Positions 6,300 through 11,518 of a stretch of DNA of 11,518 nucleotides are shown in pieces. The notes beneath the pieces were generated by a model. It had not been told where the DNA came from. It saw only the letters and a list, made by a program, of their open reading frames with translations, and did not search any database. Location of the stretch: positions 1 through 11,518 of the forward strand of contig RFOC01000047.1 of NCBI GenBank assembly GCA_009926815.1, read 5' to 3'. Made by a program: the position numbers and the translations under genes. The DNA is from Planctomycetota bacterium. GTDB lineage: Bacteria; Planctomycetota; Phycisphaerae; Phycisphaerales; SM1A02. Each line of letters opens with the position of its first letter. The first letter of the stretch is position 1.

Positions 6300-6461
6300 A
6301 TGTCCGCACGGCGACGATCCTTCCTCTCCGAACTGGCCGGGTTCGTGCGCGCGCACAAGGCCTACATGCTGGTGCCCGTGATCCTGGTGCTGCTGCTGGC
6401 CGGGCTGCTCATCCTGCTGGGCGGCACCAAGGCGGCGCCGTTCATCTACACGCTCTTCTGA
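6300..6461 (+). CDS. DUF5989 (SxtK-like) small membrane protein
   Basis: This 53-residue protein begins with an ATG 20 bases after the carbamoyltransferase stop. A basic N-terminus with MSARRRSF is followed by FLSELAGFVRAHKAYM. One transmembrane helix follows (about residues 23-42, rich in Val, Leu and Ile), then the conserved ending APFIYTLF. The layout and PFIYTLF tail fit the DUF5989 family, found next to NodU-type carbamoyltransferases and SxtJ proteins; SxtK of saxitoxin clusters is of this kind. Its biochemical role is unknown. Being so short, it could act as a membrane tether or assembly subunit for the carbamoyltransferase; that is inference. The next gene starts 7 bases after its stop, so co-expression is very likely. 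Confidence 0.85.
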   Translation: MSARRRSFLSELAGFVRAHKAYMLVPVILVLLLAGLLILLGGTKAAPFIYTLF

Positions 6462-6468
6462 ATCGCCC

Positions 6469-6882
6469 GTGATCACCATCGACTGGCATCCGGATTCGGC
6501 GCACCTTCGTCGGTGGGCGTTCCTCACCGCCCCGGCGCTGGGCCTGGTCGGCTGCCTGTTCCGGTTCGTGGACTGGGGCCCGTTCGCGCAGGCGCCGGGC
6601 TTCGCCCTCGTGCTCTGGGGCTTCGGCGCGTTTGCGCTGCTCACCGCCGGCACGGGCACCCGCGCGGGACTTCCCGCGTACTGGGCCTGGATGTCGTTCG
6701 TCTGGATCGTGGGCACGGTGATCGGGGTCGTGGCGCTGGCCGTGGTCTTCTTCGGGGTCATCACGCCACTGGGCCTGGCGGCCAGGCTGTGCGGCCGTGA
6801 TCGGCTCCGGCTGAGGCCGCCCACCTCGAGCATGTGGGTGGCGCTGCCCACCACGCCTCACGACCCGGAGCGACAGTTCTAG
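6469..6882 (+). CDS. SxtJ-family membrane protein
   Basis: This 137-residue protein starts with GTG, 7 bases after the DUF5989 stop. After a polar start (MITIDWHPDSAHLRRW) come hydrophobic segments at about 18-34, 43-61 and 71-106; the last is long enough for one or two helices. The conserved part is FFGVITPLGLAARLCGRDRLRL (about 94-115), then a hydrophilic tail with a Ser-x-x-Trp element (S120-W123). The pattern of a TPxG turn after the last helix, then a basic stretch and the Trp, is that of SxtJ proteins from saxitoxin and many carbamoyltransferase loci. The function is unknown. The fixed neighbourhood suggests that SxtJ, DUF5989 and the carbamoyltransferase form a membrane-associated unit. 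Only 2 bases separate it from the next gene. Confidence 0.82.
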   Translation: MITIDWHPDSAHLRRWAFLTAPALGLVGCLFRFVDWGPFAQAPGFALVLWGFGAFALLTAGTGTRAGLPAYWAWMSFVWIVGTVIGVVALAVVFFGVITPLGLAARLCGRDRLRLRPPTSSMWVALPTTPHDPERQF

Positions 6883-6884
6883 CC

Positions 6885-9020
6885 ATGGGCGAGCAGGTCT
6901 CCGACGCCGCGCCGGCCACGCCGCTGCCTCGCTGGAAACGCGTGGTCTTCACGCTGGTCACCCTCAGCCTGCCCTTGCTGCTGCTGGGCGTGGTGGAAGT
7001 GGTCCTTCGGCTCTTCGGCTGGGGCGGCTATCCGCCCTTCATCCGCGAGGTGGGACCGCTGCCGGGTGGCGGCGCGCTCTGTCTGGTGGAGTACGGCGCC
7101 TTCAAGCCCTACTTCTTCGCCAACCCGACCCGTCCGGGCTACACGGAGGCCCGCACCTTCGCCATGCCCAAGCCGGCCGGCACGGTGCGCATCTTCCTGG
7201 TGGGCGAATCGGCGGCGAAGGGCTATCCGCAGCCATCCAACCTGGCCATGAGCTCGTTCCTGCAGTCCATGCTGCAGGATGCATGGCCCGATCGGAAGGT
7301 GGAGGTGATCAACCTGGGCACCACGGCGGTGGCGAGTTTCCCGCTGATCTACCAGGTGCGGGAGGCGCTGCGGTTCAGCCCCGACCTGATGGTGTTCTAC
7401 GTGGGCAACAACGAGTTCTTCGGGGCCTACGGCACCGCGTCCATCAACGCCTCGGGCACCTCGCCCGCGTGGGCGCTTCCGCTCATGCGGGCCGCTCGTG
7501 GGCTGGCCCTGGTGCAGGCCGTGGAGGGGTTCCTGCATCGCGGCTCCGACGAGAGCCGCACGCTCATGGAGCAGATGATCGGGCAGACCTTCATTCCGGC
7601 CGATGCGCCGCTGCGCGAGGCCGCGGCACGGAACCTGGGCCTGCACATGGAGCGCATGCTCGCGCAGGCGAAGGCGGCTGGCGTGCCGGCCATCGTGTGC
7701 ACCACGGCCAGCAACGAGTCGGGCATGGGTCCGCTGGGCGAGGATGACCTGCGCGAGCTCACCGAAGCGCAGAAGGCGGAGTTCGAGCGGCTGCTGAAGG
7801 CCGCGGCCGATCCGGCGGCCGGCGGTCTGGTGGCCGTCAAGGTGCCGCTTTCCGCGGAGGCCGCGGGGCATGCCGACGTGATCGAGGCGATTCGGAAGGC
7901 CGCGATCGAGGCGCTTCGGAAGTCCGTGGCGATGGCCCCGCGAAGCGCGGTCGCGCGATTCCGCCTGGGTCAGGCTCTTGCCGCCGCCGGCGACCTCAAG
8001 GCCGCCCGCGAAGCCTTCCTGCAGGCCCGTGACCTGGACACCATGCCCTGGCGACCCACCAGCGGGACCGAGCAGGCCGTGCGTGATGCGGCTGCTCGGC
8101 AGGGGGCCGTGCTCTGCGACGTGGCCGAGCGATTCCGCGACCTGGGCGAGGGCGGCGCCACCGGATGGCGACTGCTGGATGACCATGTGCACCCGTCGCT
8201 CGAGGGGCAGGCCGAGGTGGCGCGATGCGTGGTGGGGTGCATGGCTGGACTCCCGGGCTCGCTGTCGGTGCCCGAGTCGGTGGCCGCCGGCCTTCCCGGC
8301 AACGCCGACTACGAGGCCCGGCTGGGTTCCAACCCATGGGACGACTACCGCGTCTCGCACACCATCCGCACGCTGCTTGGCGTTCCCTTCATGAGGCGGA
8401 ACAACGAGGAGGCCTTCGGCCGCGTGCAGGCCCGCTGCCGCGACTTCGAGTCGGCCCAGCCGGCCGATGTGCGTCAGGTCATGGACGAGTGGAAGACCGC
8501 GGTGCCGCACGCGGGTGGCATGCGACCGCTCACGGGCATGGTGGCCCGCGTCATGCTGCGCCAGAAGCGCACGTCGGACGCGCTGCCGCTGTACGCGATC
8601 GCCCAGCGGCAGGTGCCCGATCACACCTCGTGGCACCTGGAGTACATCTACTTCGAGCTGGCCTGCCGCGAGCAGCTGCAGGGCAAGCTTGACGAAGCCC
8701 AGCGGCAGAGAGCCGCGGAAGCCATCGAGGAGGCGAAGTTCCTGCTGAGTCGTGGAAGCTCGGAATCAGGCCTGGCCGAGCGCTACACCGGCCGGCTGCA
8801 CCAGCTTCGGGGCGAATGGGCCGAGGCCATCCCGTACCTGCTGGCCGCCCGTCCCAAGATGCGAGCCGAGGACCTGGTGGCCTGCGATCAGGCGCTCTTC
8901 ATGTCCTACGTGAACACCGGCAATCGGCCCGCGGCCATCATGCTCTGCGACGATGGCATCCGGAATGCGGGGCAGTTCGCGGGCACCTATCGCGCCCTTC
9001 GCGCGCAACTGGGCAACTAG
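6885..9020 (+). CDS. Membrane-anchored SGNH/GDSL hydrolase-like protein with TPR-like helices
   Basis: This 711-residue protein has one N-terminal membrane anchor (about 19-44) followed by a probably extracytoplasmic body. SGNH blocks are visible: GES with nucleophile S109 (107-109, after VRIFLV), the block II glycine G145 in INLG, GNNE at 174-177, and DDHVHP at 432-437 with D433 and H436 as the likely Asp-x-x-His pair. Between GNNE and DDHVHP lies a large helical insert. It includes TPR-like repeats at about 340-385 (AVARFRLGQALAAAGDLKAA). A C-terminal region (about 485-711) is again helical and partly TPR-like. SGNH proteins are often esterases or acyltransferases on carbohydrates, but activity here is not proven. 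ATG 6885 is used because the SxtJ stop is 2 bases upstream; the GGAG at 6867-6870 is rather far. It is the last gene of the carbamoyltransferase operon and converges with the desaturase, with only 3 bases between stops. Confidence 0.8.
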   Translation: MGEQVSDAAPATPLPRWKRVVFTLVTLSLPLLLLGVVEVVLRLFGWGGYPPFIREVGPLPGGGALCLVEYGAFKPYFFANPTRPGYTEARTFAMPKPAGTVRIFLVGESAAKGYPQPSNLAMSSFLQSMLQDAWPDRKVEVINLGTTAVASFPLIYQVREALRFSPDLMVFYVGNNEFFGAYGTASINASGTSPAWALPLMRAARGLALVQAVEGFLHRGSDESRTLMEQMIGQTFIPADAPLREAAARNLGLHMERMLAQAKAAGVPAIVCTTASNESGMGPLGEDDLRELTEAQKAEFERLLKAAADPAAGGLVAVKVPLSAEAAGHADVIEAIRKAAIEALRKSVAMAPRSAVARFRLGQALAAAGDLKAAREAFLQARDLDTMPWRPTSGTEQAVRDAAARQGAVLCDVAERFRDLGEGGATGWRLLDDHVHPSLEGQAEVARCVVGCMAGLPGSLSVPESVAAGLPGNADYEARLGSNPWDDYRVSHTIRTLLGVPFMRRNNEEAFGRVQARCRDFESAQPADVRQVMDEWKTAVPHAGGMRPLTGMVARVMLRQKRTSDALPLYAIAQRQVPDHTSWHLEYIYFELACREQLQGKLDEAQRQRAAEAIEEAKFLLSRGSSESGLAERYTGRLHQLRGEWAEAIPYLLAARPKMRAEDLVACDQALFMSYVNTGNRPAAIMLCDDGIRNAGQFAGTYRALRAQLGN

Positions 9021-9023
9021 GTC

Positions 9024-9953
9024 CTACCGACGCTTCTCGGCCAGGCGGTCGGCGGCCGGCACGCGAACGCGGCTGACCAGACCCAGCTTCTCCAGAGACA
9101 CGATCAGAAGCCAGCTGAGATCCAGCTGCCACCAGTGCAGCCCGTGTCGCGCGCTGGTGGGGAAGGCGTGGTGGTTGTTGTGCCATCCCTCGCCCAGCCC
9201 GAGCACGCCCATGATGGCGTTGTTGCGGCTCTCGTCGCCGCTGTGGTAGGCGCGGGTGCCCCACACATGGCAGACGCTGTTGATGCTCCAGGTCACGTGA
9301 TGCAGCAGCGCGATCCGCGTGAGTCCGCCCCACAGGAAGCCCAGCAGCGCGCCGCGGGGGCCCTCCACGAGCCAGCCCAGCAGGGCGGGCACCAGCAGGC
9401 CCAGAGCCACCCACAGCGGGAATAGCCGACTGAGCCGGCGAAGCAGGGGGTCGCCCGCCAGATCCGGCGCGTAGCGGCCCACGTCCACACGATGGTCGCG
9501 AAGCAGCCAGCCCACATGGGCGTGGGCGAATGCCCGCACACGCTGCATCCATGAGGCGTCCTCGGGGACCATGGCGTGTGGCGAGTGCGGATCCTGCTCG
9601 CGGTCGGAGTGCTGGTGGTGCTTGCGATGGGTCGCCACCCACCAGAGCAGGGGTCCCTCGGCCGCGGTGCCCGCCATCACCCCAAGCACGGCCTGCATGG
9701 GGCGCGACGTCTCGAAGCTGCGGTGCGTGAAGAGGCGGTGATAGCCCAGGGTGACGCCGAAGCCGCTCACCAGATACATGAGGGCCACGATGCCCACGTA
9801 CCACCAGTCGAAGGCGTGGCCCCAGGCCAGCCAGACGCCGCCCGCCAGGGCCACGAAGGGCAGGATCACGGCGGCCAGCACCGCGATGCGCGTCTTCAGG
9901 CTGGCCCCCACGTGCATCCGCGAGTTTTCATCATGCAAGGGAATGGTCGACAT
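9024..9953 (-). CDS. Membrane fatty acid (acyl-CoA / acyl-lipid) desaturase
   Basis: This di-iron membrane enzyme uses O2 to introduce a double bond, probably at the delta-9 position, into fatty acyl chains and so controls membrane fluidity. The 309-residue protein has the three histidine boxes of the stearoyl-CoA desaturase class: HRLFTH (72-77), HRKHH (109-113) and HNNHH (258-262). The conserved segment SINSVCHVWG (223-232) carries a further ligand histidine (H229). Hydrophobic membrane segments lie at about 23-44, 50-68, 178-197 and 200-218. ATG 9953 is chosen over upstream starts at 10049 and 10010 because AGGAG at 9958-9962 on the minus strand lies 4 bases before it and the upstream residues are not family-like. 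A hairpin abuts that site. Its 3' end faces the SGNH gene with a 3-base gap and no terminator. Exact regiospecificity and acyl carrier cannot be told. Confidence 0.92.
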   Translation of the reverse strand: MSTIPLHDENSRMHVGASLKTRIAVLAAVILPFVALAGGVWLAWGHAFDWWYVGIVALMYLVSGFGVTLGYHRLFTHRSFETSRPMQAVLGVMAGTAAEGPLLWWVATHRKHHQHSDREQDPHSPHAMVPEDASWMQRVRAFAHAHVGWLLRDHRVDVGRYAPDLAGDPLLRRLSRLFPLWVALGLLVPALLGWLVEGPRGALLGFLWGGLTRIALLHHVTWSINSVCHVWGTRAYHSGDESRNNAIMGVLGLGEGWHNNHHAFPTSARHGLHWWQLDLSWLLIVSLEKLGLVSRVRVPAADRLAEKRR

Positions 9954-9962
9954 GCCTCTCCT

Positions 9963-9977
9963 GCGGGCGTCGCCCGC
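9963..9977 (-). promoter_or_regulatory. Hairpin touching the desaturase ribosome-binding site
   Basis: GCGGGC (9963-9968) and GCCCGC (9972-9977) are perfect arms around 3 bases. On the minus strand the hairpin ends directly before the AGGAG at 9958-9962, so folding could hinder ribosome access. Regulation is inferred from position only. Confidence 0.3.
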
Positions 9978-10299
9978 GTCGCTCGTCACCAGGGCACGAG
10001 CGGTGGCCATCGGGCCAGCGAAGCGTGTCAGGTCGAGGGACTCTAGCACCCCCGGGCCCGTCCGTGTGCGAAATTCCTTCCTCGTCCCCTCGCATTTGAT
10101 TCGAGCGAGGCCTCCGGCGTGACCCGCAAAGCGGTGTCGCGAGGAGCGAAGCGAGAGTCCGACTCGTTCCGCAGGATTGGTTCACCGAGCGGTAGCGACG
10201 AGCGCCAAGCCGAGCGCATGCGAAGCGGAGCCGAGGCGTCCGCGTGCGGGTCATGCCGGAGGCCGAGCGGTCGACTTCGCGACCGATCAATCTTCGTGC
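9978..10299. other. Gap between prfA and the desaturase gene
   Basis: I see no gene here. The part nearest the desaturase (to about 10100) is ordinary; a weak extended -10-like TGCTAGAGT lies on the minus strand at 10040-10048 without a clear -35. The rest (10109-10264) is occupied by a long inverted repeat. No T-tract terminator for prfA was found. Confidence 0.5.
10109..10264. repeat. Long imperfect inverted repeat, MITE-like or REP-like
   Basis: Bases 10109-10128 are the reverse complement of 10245-10264 with one mismatch in 20 (left arm begins GGCCTCCGGC, right arm ends GCCGGAGGCC). The 116-base interior is rich in GAGCG and GAAGCG motifs (for example GAGCGAAGCGAGAG at 10145-10158). It also has the small near-palindrome GAGTCCGACTC (10156-10166). 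No ORF of protein-like character and no clear target-site duplication was seen. It could be a non-autonomous element, an REP-type palindromic unit or a structured RNA. Dispersal in the genome cannot be judged from one copy. Confidence 0.6.
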
Positions 10300-11376
10300 T
10301 CACAGCCGCTCGATCCGCTCCGCCACGTCGCGGGCCTCGAGCGCCGCGGTCAAGGCCTCCACCTCGCCGGCCAGCAGCTTCTGCAGGTTGAAGGACTGCT
10401 CCACCCGGTGGTCCACCGCCACGTTCTCCTTCCAGCGGTAGGTGCGGATCTTCTCCGCGCGCTCGCCGCCGCCGATCATGCTGCGACGCTGCTCGCCGCG
10501 CTTGGCGGCAGCCTCGGCGAGGCGGCGCTCGTGCACGCGAGCCCGCAGCAGCCGCCACGCCTTCTCCCGGTTCTGCAGCTGGCTTCGGGTCTCCTGCATG
10601 CGCACCTCGATGCCGGTGGGCTGGTGGATCAGGTGCACGGCCGTGGCCACCTTGTTCACGTTCTGGCCGCCCGGGCCCTGGGCGGTGGTCAGGATCTCGC
10701 GCACCTCGGCGGCGTCGACCTCGCTCTCCACGCTCTCGGGTTCGCTCAGCACCGCCACGGTGGCCGTGCTGGTGTGCACGCGGCCGGCGGCCTCGGTGGC
10801 GGGCACGCGCTTGACCTGGTGCACGCCGCCCTCGTAGCCCAGCGTGCTCCAGCAGTCTGGGCCCTCGATGCGCACGATGGCGTGGGTCACTCCGCCCGCG
10901 TCGCCGGGCTTCACCTCCATCTCCTCGAATCGCCAGCCGCGGCGGCCTGCCGCTCTTCGGTACATCTCGAGCAGGTCGCCCGCCCACAGGGCCGCCTCCA
11001 GGCCGCCCACGCCGCTTCGAACCTCCAGAATCAGGCTGCCGACCGCGCGATCGTCGGCCATCACCAGCCGCTGCACCAGGGCATCGAGCGAGGCGTCACG
11101 CGAAGCCTGCACCGCGGGAAGCTCGGCTCGGGCCATGGCGGCCATCTCGGCGTCGCTGCCGGCGGCCAGTTCGGCCATCTCACGCGTCTCCTGATCCAGC
11201 CGCCTCCAGCGTCGCAGACCCTCGACCAGCGGTTCCGCCGCGGCCCGTCGCATGGCGATCACGCGTGCCTTGCGGTGGTCACCCGCCACCGCCGGATCGG
11301 ACAGCGCCGCGCCGTCAGCCTCGAAGGCGCGCTCGATCTCGTTCAGGCGTTCAAGCAGTCGCGGACTGGGTTCCAT
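10300..11376 (-). CDS. prfA: Peptide chain release factor 1
   Basis: RF1 recognises UAA and UAG stop codons and triggers peptide release in the ribosome. The protein has 358 residues, normal for RF1. The codon-reading PxT motif is PAT at 192-194 within VPATEAAGRVHTS, which marks RF1 rather than RF2 (SPF). The catalytic GGQ motif is at 236-238, the N-terminal helical domain covers 1 to about 105, and SGVGGLEAALWAGDLLEMYR (121-140) is the conserved domain 2 entry. The loop around GGQ (GPGGQNVNKVATAV) resembles the ArfB/YaeJ style, and the end of domain 2/4 reads RTYRWKENVAVDHR (311-324) in place of the commoner FPQGRVTDHR type. ATG 11376 fits RF1 length; an upstream in-frame GTG at 11415 lies in the preceding terminator. 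No strong Shine-Dalgarno site is seen. A prmC (hemK) gene, a frequent neighbour, does not follow. Confidence 0.93.
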   Translation of the reverse strand: MEPSPRLLERLNEIERAFEADGAALSDPAVAGDHRKARVIAMRRAAAEPLVEGLRRWRRLDQETREMAELAAGSDAEMAAMARAELPAVQASRDASLDALVQRLVMADDRAVGSLILEVRSGVGGLEAALWAGDLLEMYRRAAGRRGWRFEEMEVKPGDAGGVTHAIVRIEGPDCWSTLGYEGGVHQVKRVPATEAAGRVHTSTATVAVLSEPESVESEVDAAEVREILTTAQGPGGQNVNKVATAVHLIHQPTGIEVRMQETRSQLQNREKAWRLLRARVHERRLAEAAAKRGEQRRSMIGGGERAEKIRTYRWKENVAVDHRVEQSFNLQKLLAGEVEALTAALEARDVAERIERL

Positions 11377-11395
11377 GGGCGAAGAGCCTCGGGCG

Positions 11396-11427
11396 AAAAG
11401 AAACAGCCGCGCCACTCAAGGCGCGGC
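11396..11427 (-). terminator. Intrinsic terminator between the upstream gene and prfA
   Basis: On the minus strand GCCGCGCC (11427-11420) pairs perfectly with GGCGCGGC (11413-11406) around a 6-base loop. TGTTTCTTTT follows (11405-11396). It lies 24 bases after the stop of the upstream partial gene and ends 19 bases before the prfA ATG, so prfA probably starts from read-through or a promoter within this short space. Confidence 0.85.
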
Positions 11428-11451
11428 CGTCGAACAGTCACGGGTTGATGG

Positions 11452-11518
11452 CTACTTCTTGTCGGAAGCGGGGGCCTTGGCGCCCTTCGCGTCCTTCTTG
11501 AAGTACTCGCCGGCGAAC
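11452..11518 (-). CDS. 3' end of a small basic protein, possibly ribosomal protein bL31 (partial)
   Basis: The last 21 residues before a TAG stop are visible: FAGEYFKKDAKGAK, then APASDKK. The lysine/alanine-rich tail and its place directly before prfA suggest rpmE (bL31), a common partner of prfA whose C-terminus often carries a KFxxxY-like pattern and a basic tail. The FAGEYFKK stretch fits such a tail only loosely, and the conserved zinc-binding or core motifs lie outside the window. It could equally be another small basic protein. Confidence 0.45.
   Translation of the reverse strand, partial: FAGEYFKKDAKGAKAPASDKK

Noticed and set aside
4309..6309. 666-codon open frame on the minus strand
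   Set aside because: It is antisense to the carbamoyltransferase, whose motifs are intact over the full length; the product is Arg/His-rich with no recognisable domain.
4462..6882. Part of a saxitoxin-type biosynthetic cluster
   Set aside because: Only the carbamoyltransferase, DUF5989 and SxtJ homologues are present; no polyketide, amidinotransferase or other toxin genes are in the window.
6879..8636. 585-codon open frame on the minus strand
   Set aside because: It is antisense to the SGNH/TPR gene; composition is that of a shadow frame.
10109..10264. Inverted repeat as a terminator or CRISPR fragment
   Set aside because: The loop is over 100 bases with no T-run, and there are no regularly spaced direct repeats.
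10119..10391. Small plus-strand frames across the inverted repeat
   Set aside because: They have no ribosome-binding site and run into the antisense of prfA; the composition follows the repeat rather than a protein.
11377..11415. Upstream GTG start for prfA
   Set aside because: It falls in the terminator of the preceding gene and adds 13 residues not found in RF1.

Overview
The window looks like chromosomal DNA of a GC-rich planctomycete, probably of the class Phycisphaerae. The best evidence is a small secreted protein whose C-terminal sorting tail (PAPGAV, a short hydrophobic stretch, then ARRRKA) is the variant PEP-CTERM signal common in that group. GC-biased third codon positions, few strong Shine-Dalgarno sites and the gene mix agree with this. 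No phage, plasmid, IS, CRISPR, tRNA or rRNA gene was seen.

Layout, left to right. (1) The first 10 bases are the start of a minus-strand gene, preceded by a 254 bp gap rich in hairpins. (2) A minus-strand pair follows: an Ogt-type DNA methyltransferase gene and then ugd, UDP-glucose 6-dehydrogenase. (3) glyA (serine hydroxymethyltransferase) is divergent from this pair, with start codons almost touching. (4) A roughly 300 bp gap holds a possible promoter and four hairpins, and leads into the PEP-CTERM-like gene, which ends at a textbook intrinsic terminator. (5) A tight plus-strand operon of four genes encodes a NodU/TobZ/SxtI-type carbamoyltransferase, a 53-residue DUF5989 (SxtK-like) membrane peptide, an SxtJ-family membrane protein, and a membrane-anchored SGNH/GDSL hydrolase-like protein with TPR-like helices. 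(6) A minus-strand acyl-lipid/acyl-CoA desaturase gene converges on this operon. (7) A 346 bp gap holds a long imperfect inverted repeat. (8) prfA (release factor 1) follows, then an intrinsic terminator and the 3' end of another minus-strand gene, possibly rpmE (bL31).

How the genes may work together. ogt, glyA, the desaturase gene, prfA and the putative rpmE are housekeeping. Cell-envelope chemistry is represented by ugd (UDP-glucuronate for polysaccharides), the sorted surface protein and the carbamoyltransferase operon. The operon is the most interesting part. Carbamoyltransferase, DUF5989 and SxtJ recur together in bacteria, including in saxitoxin clusters, yet the roles of the two small membrane proteins are unknown. 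The added anchored SGNH/TPR protein suggests an envelope-associated carbamoylation module. Its substrate cannot be read from the sequence, and the link to ugd or the PEP-CTERM protein is inference only.
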